NCBI GenBank assembly: GCA_905221605.1
Contig: CAJNDS010000635.1
Coordinates: forward strand, 62,001-126,000
From: Symbiodinium natans
Taxonomy: Eukaryota; Sar; Dinophyceae; Suessiales; Symbiodiniaceae
Reading direction: 5' to 3'
Length of the DNA: 64,000 nt
Position 1 is the stretch's first letter; the number at the start of each line of letters is the position of its first letter. This document shows positions 1 through 10,358 of this stretch, piece by piece. A program made the position numbers and the translations under genes. Under the pieces are notes generated by a model. The model searched no databases. It was not told where the DNA came from and worked only from the letters and a program-made list of their open reading frames with translations.

Positions 1-304
1 CTGCCCCAACAAGGACGCCCCAAGCACCTTGGGTGCAGCCTTTGGCACCTTCAGCCGCGATTCAAGCAGGAAATGTATTCCGTTAAGTGAGGTCTTAGGA
101 CCAGGGTTCTGGGCGCTGAGGGGGTGCGAAGGATGGAAGGAACACCCAGAGAACTCAGCAGGAGCTCTGTGGCTCAGGCCCCCACTTAAACGCTGTAACA
201 ACCTCCTTCTCGGTTGAGGGTCGAGACATGCTGCAGCAGATTCGGTAGCTCAACTTCTATCAAGGAGATTTGCCCCCACCCCCTGCCCGCCCCCGCTCCC
301 CTCA

Positions 305-690
305 TCCTTCCCCTGTCGCCCCAAAGCCCTCAAACCCTGAAGCTCTAAAACCCTAAAACCCTAAAACCTGTAAACCCCAAAAACCGAGACTCTAAGACCT
401 TAAGCCCTAAAACTCTCAAAACCTAAAACCGAGACCCAAAAAACATCCTGAGATGCCCCCAGGAACCTCGGAGGTCGGAGCTGGCTTTGGGGCCTCTCCG
501 GCGTGGCCGGCAGGGACATTCTGGGGTTTAGGGTTTTAAGGTTTAGGGTTTATAGGGTCCAGGGTCTATAGGGTTTAGGGTTTAGGGTTTTAAGGTTTAG
601 GGTTTCTAGGGTCCAGGGTCTATAGGGTTTAGGGTTTAGGGTTTAGGGTTTTAAGGTTTAGGGTTTAGGGTTTTAAGGTTTAGACTGGGG
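305..690. repeat. Degenerate telomere-like repeat, polarity flips around a GC-rich island
   Basis: CCCTAAA-type units run to about 435, then a GC-rich island (436-523), then TTTAGGG-type units (524-690). The island has open frames on both strands: minus reads NVPAGHAGEAPKPAPTSE, plus reads TSEVGAGFGASPAWPAG. It is probably a short exon, but the strand cannot be decided. The left-CCCTAAA, right-TTTAGGG arrangement recurs around many exon-like islands in this window. Confidence 0.75.
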
Positions 691-1138
691 TTAGGTTTTG
701 GAGGGGTCCGAACACCCCCAAAAACAAGAAAGACGGGCTGCTGGATGGCCTGGAGTTTGAGGAGGGTCTTCGCTTCTTTTGGGCGGGTGGACCTTTTGTG
801 CAGAATTCCTCATAGATTCAAGTCTAGAAAAGGGGGGAGCTAAAACCCCAGCTGAATCTCGGGCCGCAAGGCAAAGCTTCGGGCTTCTGAGTCCTTCAGG
901 GCAGGGCTGGGGGAATTTTCCTGGCCCGCTGTGTATCGTGAAGGAGTAAGAGCCAAGTGGAGTCGAGTCACGATCTCGGTGACCCAAAATCCCAGAACCC
1001 CGCTTTCCAAGAGCCGACGGAATACTGTTAAGAGCATTGCAGCGATGCAGCAAGGGTTTAGGTTTACAATTACAAATGACATATATGTACAAGTAACTCA
1101 CAACTTAGGTGCGCCTCCTTGTCAGGGACACATGATAC

Positions 1139-1651
1139 TCAGGCTACTCTCTGTAGATGCTGCGAACCGGAAGCAGGCCAGGTCGTGAGACGTTGGCCCC
1201 TCGAGATTCTTATAGTCTTCCCGAGCTCGGCCTCTGTTCTTGCTGGCGGGGCGAATGCTGCCGTGGCGGCTACTTTTGGCGCAGCTTTTGGCGCCGCTGC
1301 TGGTGGAGGCGCTGAACTCTCACCTGGCGTCGAACTGGGCGCATCCCGCATAATCCGTGAGAGGCCATTTGCATCGATAGGAAATTTTGATGATGGCACT
1401 TCAAGGGAGAAAGGTCAGGAAAAGTTGGTGAGACCTCTTGCAGAGGCTTCAAAGGGAGCTTGGCGTTTGGGCTCGTGTTGAAGTTTATGGGTTCGGCATA
1501 AAAAGGTTTGAGGAGACGGGGGTTCCGCTTTGAGGAGACGGGGTTTTCGCAGCATCCAGCCTGACAGCAAGGAGTCGAAGAAGGCATCTGTATCTTCTTC
1601 GAAGGCTTTCAAAATGTCCTGCATCACCATTGAGTCACAAGACTTGTACAT
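1139..1651 (-). CDS. Possible unknown gene, two coding-looking segments
   Basis: An ATG at 1651 opens a frame beginning MYKSCDSMVMQDILKAFEE, acidic and amphipathic for about 45 residues. A second open segment at 1139-1399 is in another frame and is Ala/Pro-rich, with APKAAPKVAATAAF-like repeats. A frame change near 1410-1540 suggests an intron. Within it the 15-nt string CCCCGTCTCCTCAAA occurs twice in tandem. No family is recognised. It could be two fragments or non-coding. Confidence 0.35.
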
Positions 1652-1973
1652 GTATCAGGCTTCGACGACTGAACAGCATTAGGGGCGAACCCAAGTAAAC
1701 CTCCAGACCACCAAACCCTAGAACACAGCCCTACTCCAATTAGCCCCAAAACTGTTTGCGGCTGCAACTGAATAGCAGCAACTGAATAGCTTCACTGCCA
1801 AACATGGACCTACCCAAGGCTTGACCCAAGGGTCAGGATCGCAGTGCGGGAATCAGACTTTTTAACATTGGAGTGCTCTGGCTCGGCATACACGTCGGAT
1901 TTGTCTTTGACATCCAAAATCTGATGCACGTGGGATCTAAGTACCGTAAACCCTATAGTTAAAGACCTATGAA

Positions 1974-2920
1974 GCCCGCAAGGAGCCCAGTGCCTCACCT
2001 AATGCGCTCTTGAAAGGGGCTTGGGGCCCCTGTGAGGCCTTGATGCGTGGCAGCTGATGTGTTCACGGACACTACTGTACTTCGATGGCCGTTCACATCG
2101 AAGCTGAAAGCCAAAAAAGGGGCTGGCGGAGTCTCCCAAACTTTTTTAGGGCTTATATGGATTGATCGCGGGTTCCGGAGGTATGTAGGGCTGCCGTCTG
2201 TTGGAGGGTCGTTTGAAGCGCGGTGCTTGGGGGTTCAAGCGGGCACCCTCATTTTTGGAAACTCCCTGGCCCTGATGATCACCAATGATCACATGACTTT
2301 TGGCCCATGGCCATATAGAGCCCGACAAGGAGCGCAGTGCCTCACTTGAAAGGGTCTTGGGGCCCCTGTGAGGCCTTGATGCGTGGCAGCTGATGTGTTC
2401 ACGGACACTACTGTGCTTCGATGGCCGTTCACATCGAAGCTGAAAGCCAAAAAACTAGGGGCTGGTGGAGTCTCCCAAACTTCTTTAGGGCTTATATGGA
2501 TTGATCGCGGGTTCCGGAGGTATGTAGGGCTGCCGTCTGTTGGAGGGTCGTTTGAAGCGCGGTGCTTGGGGTTCAAGCGGGCACCCTCATTTTTGGAAAC
2601 TCCCTGGCCCTGATGCCATGGCCATATAGAGCCCGACAAGGAGCGCAGTGCCTCACTTGAAAGGGTCTTGGGGCCCCTGTGAGGCCTTGATGCGTGGCAG
2701 CTGATGTGTTCACGGACACTACTGTGCTTCGATGGCCGTTCACATCGAAGCTGAAAGCCAAAAAACTAGGGGCTGGTGGAGTCTCCCAAACTTCTTTAGG
2801 GCTTATATGGATTGATCGCGGGTTCCGGAGGTATGTAGGGCTGCCGTCTGTTGGAGGGTCGTTTGAAGCGCGGTGCTTGGGGTTCAAGCGGGCACCCTCA
2901 TTTTTGGAAACTCCCTGGCC
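1974..2920. repeat. Three-copy tandem repeat (about 290-345 bp units)
   Basis: Copies start near 1974, 2320 and 2631 at the string GCCCGACAAGGAGC (first copy GCCCGCAAGGAGC). They are nearly identical through the TTCGATG...CATCGAA palindrome, TATGTAGGGCTGCC and the ACTCCCTGGCC end. Copy 1 has about 25 extra bases (GATGATCACCAATGATCAC region) that copy 2 lacks. Each copy has an open plus frame beginning near GTGGCAGCTGATGTG, but frames are open on both strands and nothing suggests a protein. Copy 3 is cut by the small inverted-repeat element at 2921. Confidence 0.85.
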
Positions 2921-3032
2921 TGGTAGCCCAGTAACCATCTTATAATAAGGGCGCCCTTTTTTTGGGTTGGTTATTTTACAAGGGGAAACCAGATCCCAAC
3001 AAAAGGGTAAAGCGTAACACTGGGCTACCAAG
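2921..3032. mobile_element. MITE-like element inserted in tandem repeat copy 3
   Basis: The element has perfect 12-bp terminal inverted repeats: TGGTAGCCCAGT at 2921-2932 and ACTGGGCTACCA at 3019-3030. It is about 112 bp with no coding capacity. The flanking CTGGCC is present on both sides (left ending 2920, right from 3033), while the uninterrupted copies 1 and 2 carry CTGGCCCTGATG once. So both an empty site and a 6-bp duplication can be seen. The interior contains the palindrome AAGGGCGCCCTT. The family is unknown. Confidence 0.8.
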
Positions 3033-3201
3033 CTGGCCCTGATGATCACAAGTGATCACATGCCTTGGCCCATGGCCCATGCTCGCGGACCTGAATCGCC
3101 GCAGCTCTGATTCGACTGAATTCGTGGGCCCCCTGCCAAGCGTGGCCAGCTTCTGCCGATAATGCCTGCAAGGGGGTTTGGTCAAGGGAAGCTGGCCTTC
3201 G

Positions 3202-3564
3202 TCAAAGGCTCCCATGCCCGGCCATGGAGTTGTCCACGGAGTCCTCGGATCTGCCCTCCTTGGGGTGGTTTGTGTTGGATGTGTCACCGCCTTCCACGGC
3301 ACTGCCGCTCGTCATGCTTCGAGAAGATCCGCGCGATGGAGGCAAGCTCAAGAGACTGCTGGGGCTGTGGGGATTCTGACCTTGACGCGCCAGGCGCGTG
3401 AAGTGATGAGCACGCGGGGGCTCCAGCCCGAGCGCTCGTAGGCTCCGCGCCCTCTGGCGAAGGAGCTCTAGGTCTTCACCGTCCTGTGACACCAAATAGA
3501 AGCGGTTGGCTTGCCGACGGGAATGCGCAAGATCCTCGCGGTAAACTCCACCCATGGCTGTCAC
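3202..3564 (-). CDS. Unknown protein segment, open 120 codons
   Basis: The frame starts at an ATG at 3564 and reads MTAMGGVYREDLAHSRR, then QDGEDLELLRQRARSLRALG (helical, charged), then a Ser-rich disordered tail. Codon third positions are G/C-rich, as in the ankyrin gene. The plus strand is also open here (Gly/Ala/Val-rich), so the strand call rests on amino-acid composition. It may be one exon of a spliced gene. No family is recognised. Confidence 0.4.
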   Translation of the reverse strand: MTAMGGVYREDLAHSRRQANRFYLVSQDGEDLELLRQRARSLRALGLEPPRAHHFTRLARQGQNPHSPSSLLSLPPSRGSSRSMTSGSAVEGGDTSNTNHPKEGRSEDSVDNSMAGHGSL

Positions 3565-3699
3565 TTCTGAGGGGCTTCGAAAAAAACACTGAGGGTGAGT
3601 ACTGGAGCCTTCGTGCGGACAGCGTCACAACGGTCAGCGAGAGCACAACCACAGAACCCAAGATGCAAGGAGCTGTGGGATAATGGAGCCTGGCCTTTC

Positions 3700-5092
3700 A
3701 GATCTGGCTTATAATCATAATCACGAGCTGCGGCCGCGATTTTGGAAACTGAGACCATGGCCATTAGAATCGTCAGCCTTCCCAAGGCCCGACAGAAGCA
3801 CCAGTCTACCTATCTGTGTGAGGCTTTGGGGCTTCAGTTTGTTTCTAGACGATGGCTCCTTTTTGCCCTGCATAGAAGGGGGGGGCACATGAGAACAGGG
3901 ACCCCAGTCAGCCACCCTTCGATTGTGGCCCTTCTTTCGAAACGAGTGTTGGGGAGGCAGTCCTGATCCTTGTCCTCTGAGGCCATGATGCCCAAGCAAC
4001 ACCAAGGCCGCTCAACCCAATAGGCTGGTACAGCTGCGTGTTGACCTAGATTATGGGCCCTTAGTGGCCTCCAGTAGCAGTTTGGGTGGTGAGCCCAAAA
4101 AAGGCCCGTAATCCGCCGAGGCCTCGGGCCGAAGGTGTATTGGTAGTCAGAACAGGCACCCCCCTCCAAATCCTCCCCCAGCCCTTTCGGACCCCTTTTT
4201 TTGCCTCAAATGGGTACCCCGCCTAGGTGAGCAGGGTCCGCAAGCGGATGGTTCGCCAGGACCAGAGGCAGTTGCAGCCCTTCCCAGCAGGGCCCCCCCT
4301 TTTTTCACCGCCCAGACCCCTTCCCCCGCCCCCCTAACCCCCCCTACCCCCCCCCCCCTCCCCCCCCCCCCCTACCCCCCCCCCCCACCCCCCCCACATA
4401 GTCCCTCCCCCCAAAAGCCACATGAGCGGCTGGGCTCGAGGTGCTAATGGACGCAACAAGAGGTCGCTTTTCAAGTGTTCCCATCGTTTTACAGGGTTTT
4501 CCCCTTGCTTAATTGAATGGCTGGGGGTTTTGGCGCTTGCTCACATAAGGTGTTTGTGAAAGGCGGAGTTTTCCTGCTCCGACGCGCTGGCTTGAGGGCC
4601 GGAGGCTCACTGGTGTGAGCACGGCCGCAAATCCGCCGAGGCCCCCCTTTTTTGCCTCAAATGGGTACCCCCCTGGGAAACCGGGGTCCGCAAGCGGACG
4701 GTTCGCCAAAACCAGAGGCAGTTGAAGCCCTCCCAGCGGGCCCCCCCCCCCTTTCCCCCCCCCACCCCCCCCCCACCCTCCCCCCACCTCGCCCCCCGGT
4801 TTTCGAGGCTCAACTCCGGGGACGAAGAGTAACCGAAACCCGAAACCTTCAATCTTAGCTCCCCCCCCCCTTTCCCCTCTGCCCCCCTTCCCCCTCCACC
4901 CCTACCCCCCCTGAGGGGCCTGGCTCAACCCTACGATCAATCCAAGCCGAACCGTCTCTTGAACCCTAAACCCAAAAAAACCCTAAACCCCAAAGCAAGA
5001 ACCTTGAGCCCTAAGCCCTCAATCCTAAACTAACCCTCAACCCTAAACCCCAGACCATAAACCATAAACCCGGAACCCTAAACCCGACTTGG
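3700..5092. repeat. C-rich low complexity with a duplicated ~100-bp segment
   Basis: There are long poly-C tracts at 4320-4400, 4741-4795 and 4861-4915. Two similar segments, 4192-4300 and 4640-4755, share TTTTTTGCCTCAAATGGGTA, GGGTCCGCAAGCGGA and GTTCGCC..ACCAGAGGCAGTTG. On minus both encode LQLPLVLAN(H/R)PLADP, so this may be a duplicated exon. Telomere-like CCCTAAA units follow at 4953-5090. No complete gene is seen. Confidence 0.6.
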
Positions 5093-5198
5093 GCGCTGCG
5101 GAATCACCATGCTCACGCGGATGCGCTGGGCCGGGCCGAGGCGGGTCGCGTAGCGTTAAAATTAAGATGCATCCCACAGCTACAAGTGAACTGCGTGC

Positions 5199-5432
5199 TT
5201 GCTGTTAAGAGGGCCACTGAGGCGCTTGGACAGAGCAACTGAACAGGAGAAACCTGAAAGTGACATCTCTGACGTGCAAGGCGCATCTCTGGATGGTGGA
5301 GTGCTTTTTGGAACAAGCCAAGTGGAAGCTGCGGCACTCAGGGACCTCATAACATGTTTGAGAGGACGACATGAGCCCTCAACGACAAAACGCAAGCTGG
5401 GCGTTGCTCTGTGCATGCACTGGCAGCACTAG
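5199..5432 (+). CDS. Weak unknown ORF
   Basis: The open frame continues as ATEQEKPESDISDVQGASL and ALRDLITCLRGRHEPS before a TAA. Composition is protein-like and the 3' end is clear. There is no good initiation context and no known domain. It could be a terminal exon of a plus-strand gene. Confidence 0.3.
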   Translation: MLLRGPLRRLDRATEQEKPESDISDVQGASLDGGVLFGTSQVEAAALRDLITCLRGRHEPSTTKRKLGVALCMHWQH

Positions 5433-5774
5433 CGGTGCGGATTGCGACGGCGTGAAAACAGATCGACATCCTGCATACCCTAACAAGGTGGCCTCATGGG
5501 TCTGCATTGGGTGCCCACATCTCAGGGCGGCTGGAGGTGGTTGCTTGGGTCTTGGCTACTTAGGTAAGGTTGAGGGGTTCAGGTGCTGAGTCAATCGAGT
5601 CTTTACAAGTATATGCCAAGGAACCTCGGACTGTGCACATCCTCTTTGTCTGCCATTCCATGGAGTCAGTGCGCACTACGCACAGGTTTCGTGCAATGCG
5701 CATCTACTCCGCAGGCAATCGGCCTCACTGCTGATGGAACTGCTTCCGCTCGCGTGCACTTTATGCTGTGACGC

Positions 5775-5825
5775 CGTACCCTAAACCCTAAACCCTAGAC
5801 CCTAGACCCTAAACCCTAAACTAAA
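5775..5825 (+). repeat. CCCTAAA telomere-like array
   Basis: Six to seven units of CCCTAAA with CCCTAGA variants. The stretch from 5433 to 6609 otherwise holds only ambiguous short frames, a poly-C tract near 6327 and no supportable gene. Confidence 0.85.
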
Positions 5826-6609
5826 CATCAATCCTAACCCATTGCCTAGACGAGGCTTGCCATAAGCCCAACAAACTAACCCAACCCCTTGTGAGGCGTA
5901 ACATGCTTGTCGCCATCTTGTGCTGCATGCAGCTCTAAGTGCAGGGCGTTCGGTTCTCCTTTTTGTTGCTACGTTTCTGGAGGTATAGGCTCTTATAATG
6001 GGTACGTCCCCACACCCTCGAAACTTTCAGCCTGCCGGTTCTACGGTCATGCAGCAATCATCACGCGCCGCAGCACAAGACCTGGTGGGATGCAGGCGTT
6101 GGAGGCGTGCACCCCTCCCTGAAACCCTACCCCCTGAAGCCCATAAGCCTATAAAGATGGAGACCTTTGCACCCCACACAATAAATCTCAGTCGATCTGG
6201 TCAGGGTCCAGGGTCGAATGAGGGTTTGGCTGGACTTGGGGGCTTCCCCCAAATCGGGGTGCACTTGTTGATACTTTTCGGACCGGGGGATGGGAACCCC
6301 ATGTTCGCAATTTCGGGGTTTTGACTGCCCCCCCCCCCCCCCTTAACTCCTTGACGCAATGAAAAGCCCTTCAAGGGACACAGCTTAGCGTTTGGCGACT
6401 TGAAGCTCCAGGAGAAAAATTAGGGAGTCGAGCTTGGCTTGGGAAGTCTCAGTGCTTGGGGAAGGAAACATCGGGGTGTTGTCCATGCTCAGGCGCAGAA
6501 TCGACATAGAAGCAAGCCCAAGCTTACACGCACAGGGAGCTAGCCGATGGAAACAGGCTGTGAGATAATACTACACGCTACTACCCTAAACCTTACCTAA
6601 ACCCTAAAC

Positions 6610-6847
6610 AACAGAACACCGCATGAGCCCAGTCTCTGACTGAGTCCTCAATAGCCGGTCCAACAGCTTTTTCCGCCTCAGACATGTCTTCTGTGCCTCC
6701 CTGCAGCTTTAGCATGGGCTTGGCAACCATCCAGCAATCGAAGCTTGTTCTAATCCACACGAAGTAAACACACACTGGCCCCCGCCTGATTATGGCTTGC
6801 TGTCCCACATGGCAGGGGCCCACCGCGGCTGCGAAGCAACGTCCAGG
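6610..6847 (-). CDS. Internal exon, unknown protein; donor is telomere repeat
   Basis: There are 79 codons plus one base. It reads GPVCVYFVWIRTSFDCWMV, then KLQGGTEDMSEAEKAVG and AIEDSVRDWAHAV. The downstream boundary is TTCTGTT|GTTTAGGGTTTAGG, so the donor would lie in a telomere-like run. The upstream boundary is TCTTGAG|CCTGG. An aromatic hydrophobic stretch is followed by an acidic helix. The family is unknown. It could be one exon of a membrane-associated protein. Confidence 0.5.
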
Positions 6848-7093
6848 CTCAAGATGTCCCCAAAACCCTAAACCCCCACAATCCCTAAAGCCCTTCAAAC
6901 CCTTAGTCCGTTTTAACCCCTTTGTACCAGACAAAAAAGGACTTGACGCGCAGACTTTGCTTGCCGGGTGGCGGTCTTTGCTGCGAAGGGCGCGAAGCGC
7001 CACGCTGTGAATTAACAACTGTTCCCGCAAGGGGTTGAGGGTTGAGGGTTCCCCGTCTAACCCCAGATTTCCCAAATCTGATCACTCCCAGAC

Positions 7094-7164
7094 TCAGAGC
7101 TCATCATGGGACACCGGCAGGCCAAACTTCGCGGAAGCCTTCTCCAGCTTCCAGACCTCAGGTG
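7094..7164 (-). CDS. Terminal exon ending in HDEL
   Basis: The exon has two bases plus 23 codons. It follows CTAAG| and encodes PEVWKLEKASAKFGLPVSHDEL then TGA. If translated, the C-terminal HDEL would be a classical ER-retrieval signal. A four-residue match by chance is quite possible. The frame upstream is not resolved. The region 7250-8690 beyond it shows no confident gene. Confidence 0.45.
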
Positions 7165-8740
7165 CTTAGCTCAGTGGCGCTCGAATGCGCTCGAAAGCAA
7201 TGCGCAATAGGGTACACTTTCAGTTCAGCAATGGAACTTGGCACCGTCATCCGTACGTAGTATAACCCAAAACTACCATAAGAGGACTGGGTGCACTTGT
7301 GATCATGACTGAAGAGAGACCTGTAGATGCTATCATGACTACGACTGTAGCGTTCCTGTAGATGCTATAATGACTACGACTGTAGCAATCTCTTCGTAAG
7401 TGTTCACGCTTTGGTCTCTCGCTCTCACTCTCCCGCTGTCGGTCCCACTCGTGTTCTTCCTCCTTGATTGAGAAAGCTGTGATGCGTGAACTTTGTCGAG
7501 GCAGCTCATTTTGTGGATGCACATCACGCTGCTGATGTCTTTCCCAGTCAGAGTGGGAGATTCACTGTGCTCATGGGTGTATCATTCAACACAGAACGCA
7601 GGGCGTGGCAACAGCAGTGCGCAGGGCCACGCCCCTGTGCAAATGCAATTGGCCAAAAATGGGTAGATGCTGCGCCGTTGTCTTGATGCAGGACCCCGCT
7701 ATCACACTCAATCTTTGGGTAAGCCGTGCGGCATCATGAAGGTATCCGCCGCCGCCATACCTCAGCTGTTCAACTCAACCACTTCAAACCTGCAATTTCA
7801 ATAGCTGAAAGAAATAGACCTGTCATCGCACAAAGGGAAGCTGTGTCGGAAGTCCTTGTGACCCTACAATCACGTGAAACTCAGAAGCAGCATCCTGGAG
7901 ATGTTCTGAAATCTTCATAACTGACGTCCCCTCTATGTTATGTATGTTATGGTGGCATGTATCTGTAAAAAAACACATATGGATATATAGAGAAAAATGA
8001 TTTGCATACATATACATGGCGGCTATACAGGCGACAGATTCATAGATGCTTGGAGGAGGTGGGTTGGGGGGGGGGGGGGCAGTTGTCGATAGCCAGGGTG
8101 GGGGTCTCAGTTCTCCATGTTAGCATTTGGCACTCTATGTACATGCGCATACTTTGGGTAGTTCCCAGACAGGAGTACTTCAAAATACTATCATCCTTCG
8201 AAGGAACCCCCCAACAAGGGCACCCCAATTTGGGAAGCTCCCCTATCAATATGCATACCATAGCTGTAATTAGGTCTGACAAGCCTCATAATCGCTGAAG
8301 GATAATCTACTCATGAATCCTACACATGTCAATGCAAGCACGGTGACAGGGTCCCGCCGCCAAAGATCAGGATAGTGTCATCGGTGGTAACGCCTTCCAT
8401 CGAGATTGTCTCAACGATGCCGTTCGGTACTTCTAAGCCTCCATGAAACCGGCACATCCTAGAAATGAAGGCAAGCAAGCCCTACAAACCTAGACTCTAC
8501 AAAACCCAAAAAGTGGATGAAATGGAAACACAACTCCGCAAACGTTCACCTCAAACACATATAAGTTGTGCGTTTCCCATAGCAGGGTTACCCTCTTGGT
8601 AGATGCTGCTGCTCGCATTTTATGCGGGCATAGCAAATTAAGGGGAGTCCGGCTTTGGTAAATTCCCATCTTCATACCCTAAACCCTAAACCCTATTGCC
8701 TCCCCCCCCCCCACCCCCTCAAGAGGGTTTAGGGTTTCGG

Positions 8741-8833
8741 GGTCTAGGCCCTGGCGCACGTGGGACGCTGTGCGCCTACGGCGACGTCGTCCCTGGGAGT
8801 CCATGGTGCCTCCCCAGAAAGCCCAGCGACCGT
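8741..8833 (+). CDS. Possible internal exon
   Basis: A GC-rich segment follows GTCTAG| and ends ...GCGACC|GTAAGGTC, a consensus donor. All three plus frames are open, so the reading frame is not determined. It lies just 3' of a short poly-C tract (8701-8720) and TTTAGGG. The unassigned stretch 8834-9759 contains degenerate repeats and a weak plus frame (SSLNFTGPENEKK, 9600-9720). Confidence 0.3.
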
Positions 8834-9774
8834 AAGGTCTGGGTAATCATAGCACTGACAGTAGTCAGAGCATTGCGAGTATTAGCAGAATACCAGGACG
8901 GGCCATTTTACCCTATAACCCCTTCAAAAGGCCCTTCAGAGGGGTTGATTATGGGGATCATAGGGCCCAACAGCCCATCCTGGTAGCCACATAAGAATTA
9001 TGACATAAAAAAGAGCTATCAGATGCCAGCTCGGGGTTTGTGGAATCAGGAGCCTCAACCCCTCAAAAAGCTCTCAGCGCCTGGAAGGCAAAGCCTCGGA
9101 GGATCTTGGGATTTCAAGTCTTTTGAACTTGAAGATTTAACACGGGGTTTAGGGTTTAGGGTCTAGGAATTAGGGTTAGGCCCTAGGTTTCGGCCTTGCT
9201 CCATGACAATGAATTGTTAAATGGAGTCTCTTCGGAATGCTTGCATCCGGCTCAGGGCCCCTAAGGCTGGGCATTTGGGGGTCGGGTCTTGAGGGCCTCC
9301 ACTCTACGCTTATCTGTCCATGCCCGAAAAAACACCACAAACCTCATAAACCCTCGTAAGCCCTCATTGAAGCCTAAACCCTAGATCCGAAACCCTGAAG
9401 CCCAGACCCTAAACCCAAAACCCTGAACCCCTGGATCCATGCCTCTTTCTCTACGACCTTCCAAGACTTGCTGCCAGCATTGAGGTTGAGAGCGAGAACG
9501 TCCTTCCCAAGGCCACAGGCGCAAAACGACCCTTGAGGCGCTTGGCGTGGTTTGGGGCTGAGGATTTGGGGTCTTAAGGTTTGGGCTCAGGGCCGCACAT
9601 CCTCGCTGAACTTCACCGGCCCGGAAAACGAGAAGAAGAGAGACAGCCCCGATAACCTGAAACCGCCTTTCAACGACACGGATGAAAGGCCAGCTGCTCT
9701 TATCCCCCTCAAGAACAACCCTATAAGCTCTGCAAACCCTACAAGCCACATAAGCCCTATTAGCCCAAAGCGCT

Positions 9775-9992
9775 AAAGCCCATAAGCCCTATAAACCCTA
9801 TAATACCCTTTAAGCCCTATAAGGCCCCTAAGCCCTGTAAGCCTGATAAGCCCTATAAACCCTACAAGCCCTATAAACCCTACCCTAAACCCTAAACCCT
9901 AAACCCTAAACCCTAAACCCTGAACCCTAAACCCTAAACCCTAAACCCTAAAGCCTAAACCCTAAACCTAAACCCTAAACCCTAAACCCTCG
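9775..9992 (+). repeat. Telomere-like array, CCCTATAAAC to pure CCCTAAA
   Basis: 9775-9884 is built of AAGCCCTATAAACCCTATAA-type units. 9885-9992 is CCCTAAA with few errors. The following 10010-10092 has an open minus segment (TCDGQETEFRTYSEPGLQP) and a direct duplication of CAGGTCTCAGGA(A)TTTTGAGCGC. No complete gene lies between here and 10358. Confidence 0.85.
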
Positions 9993-10358
9993 ACAGGGCT
10001 GCAGCCCAGGCTCGCTGTAGGTGCGGAACTCGGTCTCCTGTCCATCACAGGTCTCAGGAATTTTGAGCGCAGGTCTCAGGATTTTGAGCGCGGAAATATG
10101 AGGGGTTTGGGGGGGGCTGTTAGGGCTGCTATAGGGTGTATGTGTCGATTCAACAGGCTATACTTGGGGATGGAGCTTTGCGTTTCAGACTGCTTAGGCT
10201 GGTCCCAAGAACGCTTGAACACTCTTGGGTGGGTGCTTGGCAGCGCAGCGACGCATCCCAGACTCTGGCAGCTCTGTAAGGACTTTCATTTTGCGCCCAG
10301 GTTCACATGCTGGAGCTGGGTTCTGTGGATCTCAAGGACCAAGGGCCATGATCATGGC

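Noticed and set aside
2047-2945. Repeated plus ORF (MAADVFTDTTVLRWPF...) in the tandem repeat
   Set aside because: Frames are open on both strands, interrupted differently in each copy, and composition is not protein-like. Treated as non-coding repeat.
4320-4920. Gly- or Pro-rich proteins from poly-C tracts
   Set aside because: Homopolymer runs translate as poly-Pro/Gly in any frame; no flanking coding support.
7161-7245. tRNA-like TAGCTCAGTGG with GGTGC...GCACC ends
   Set aside because: No matching D-arm, anticodon arm or T-loop can be drawn; the acceptor-like pairing is only 5 bp.
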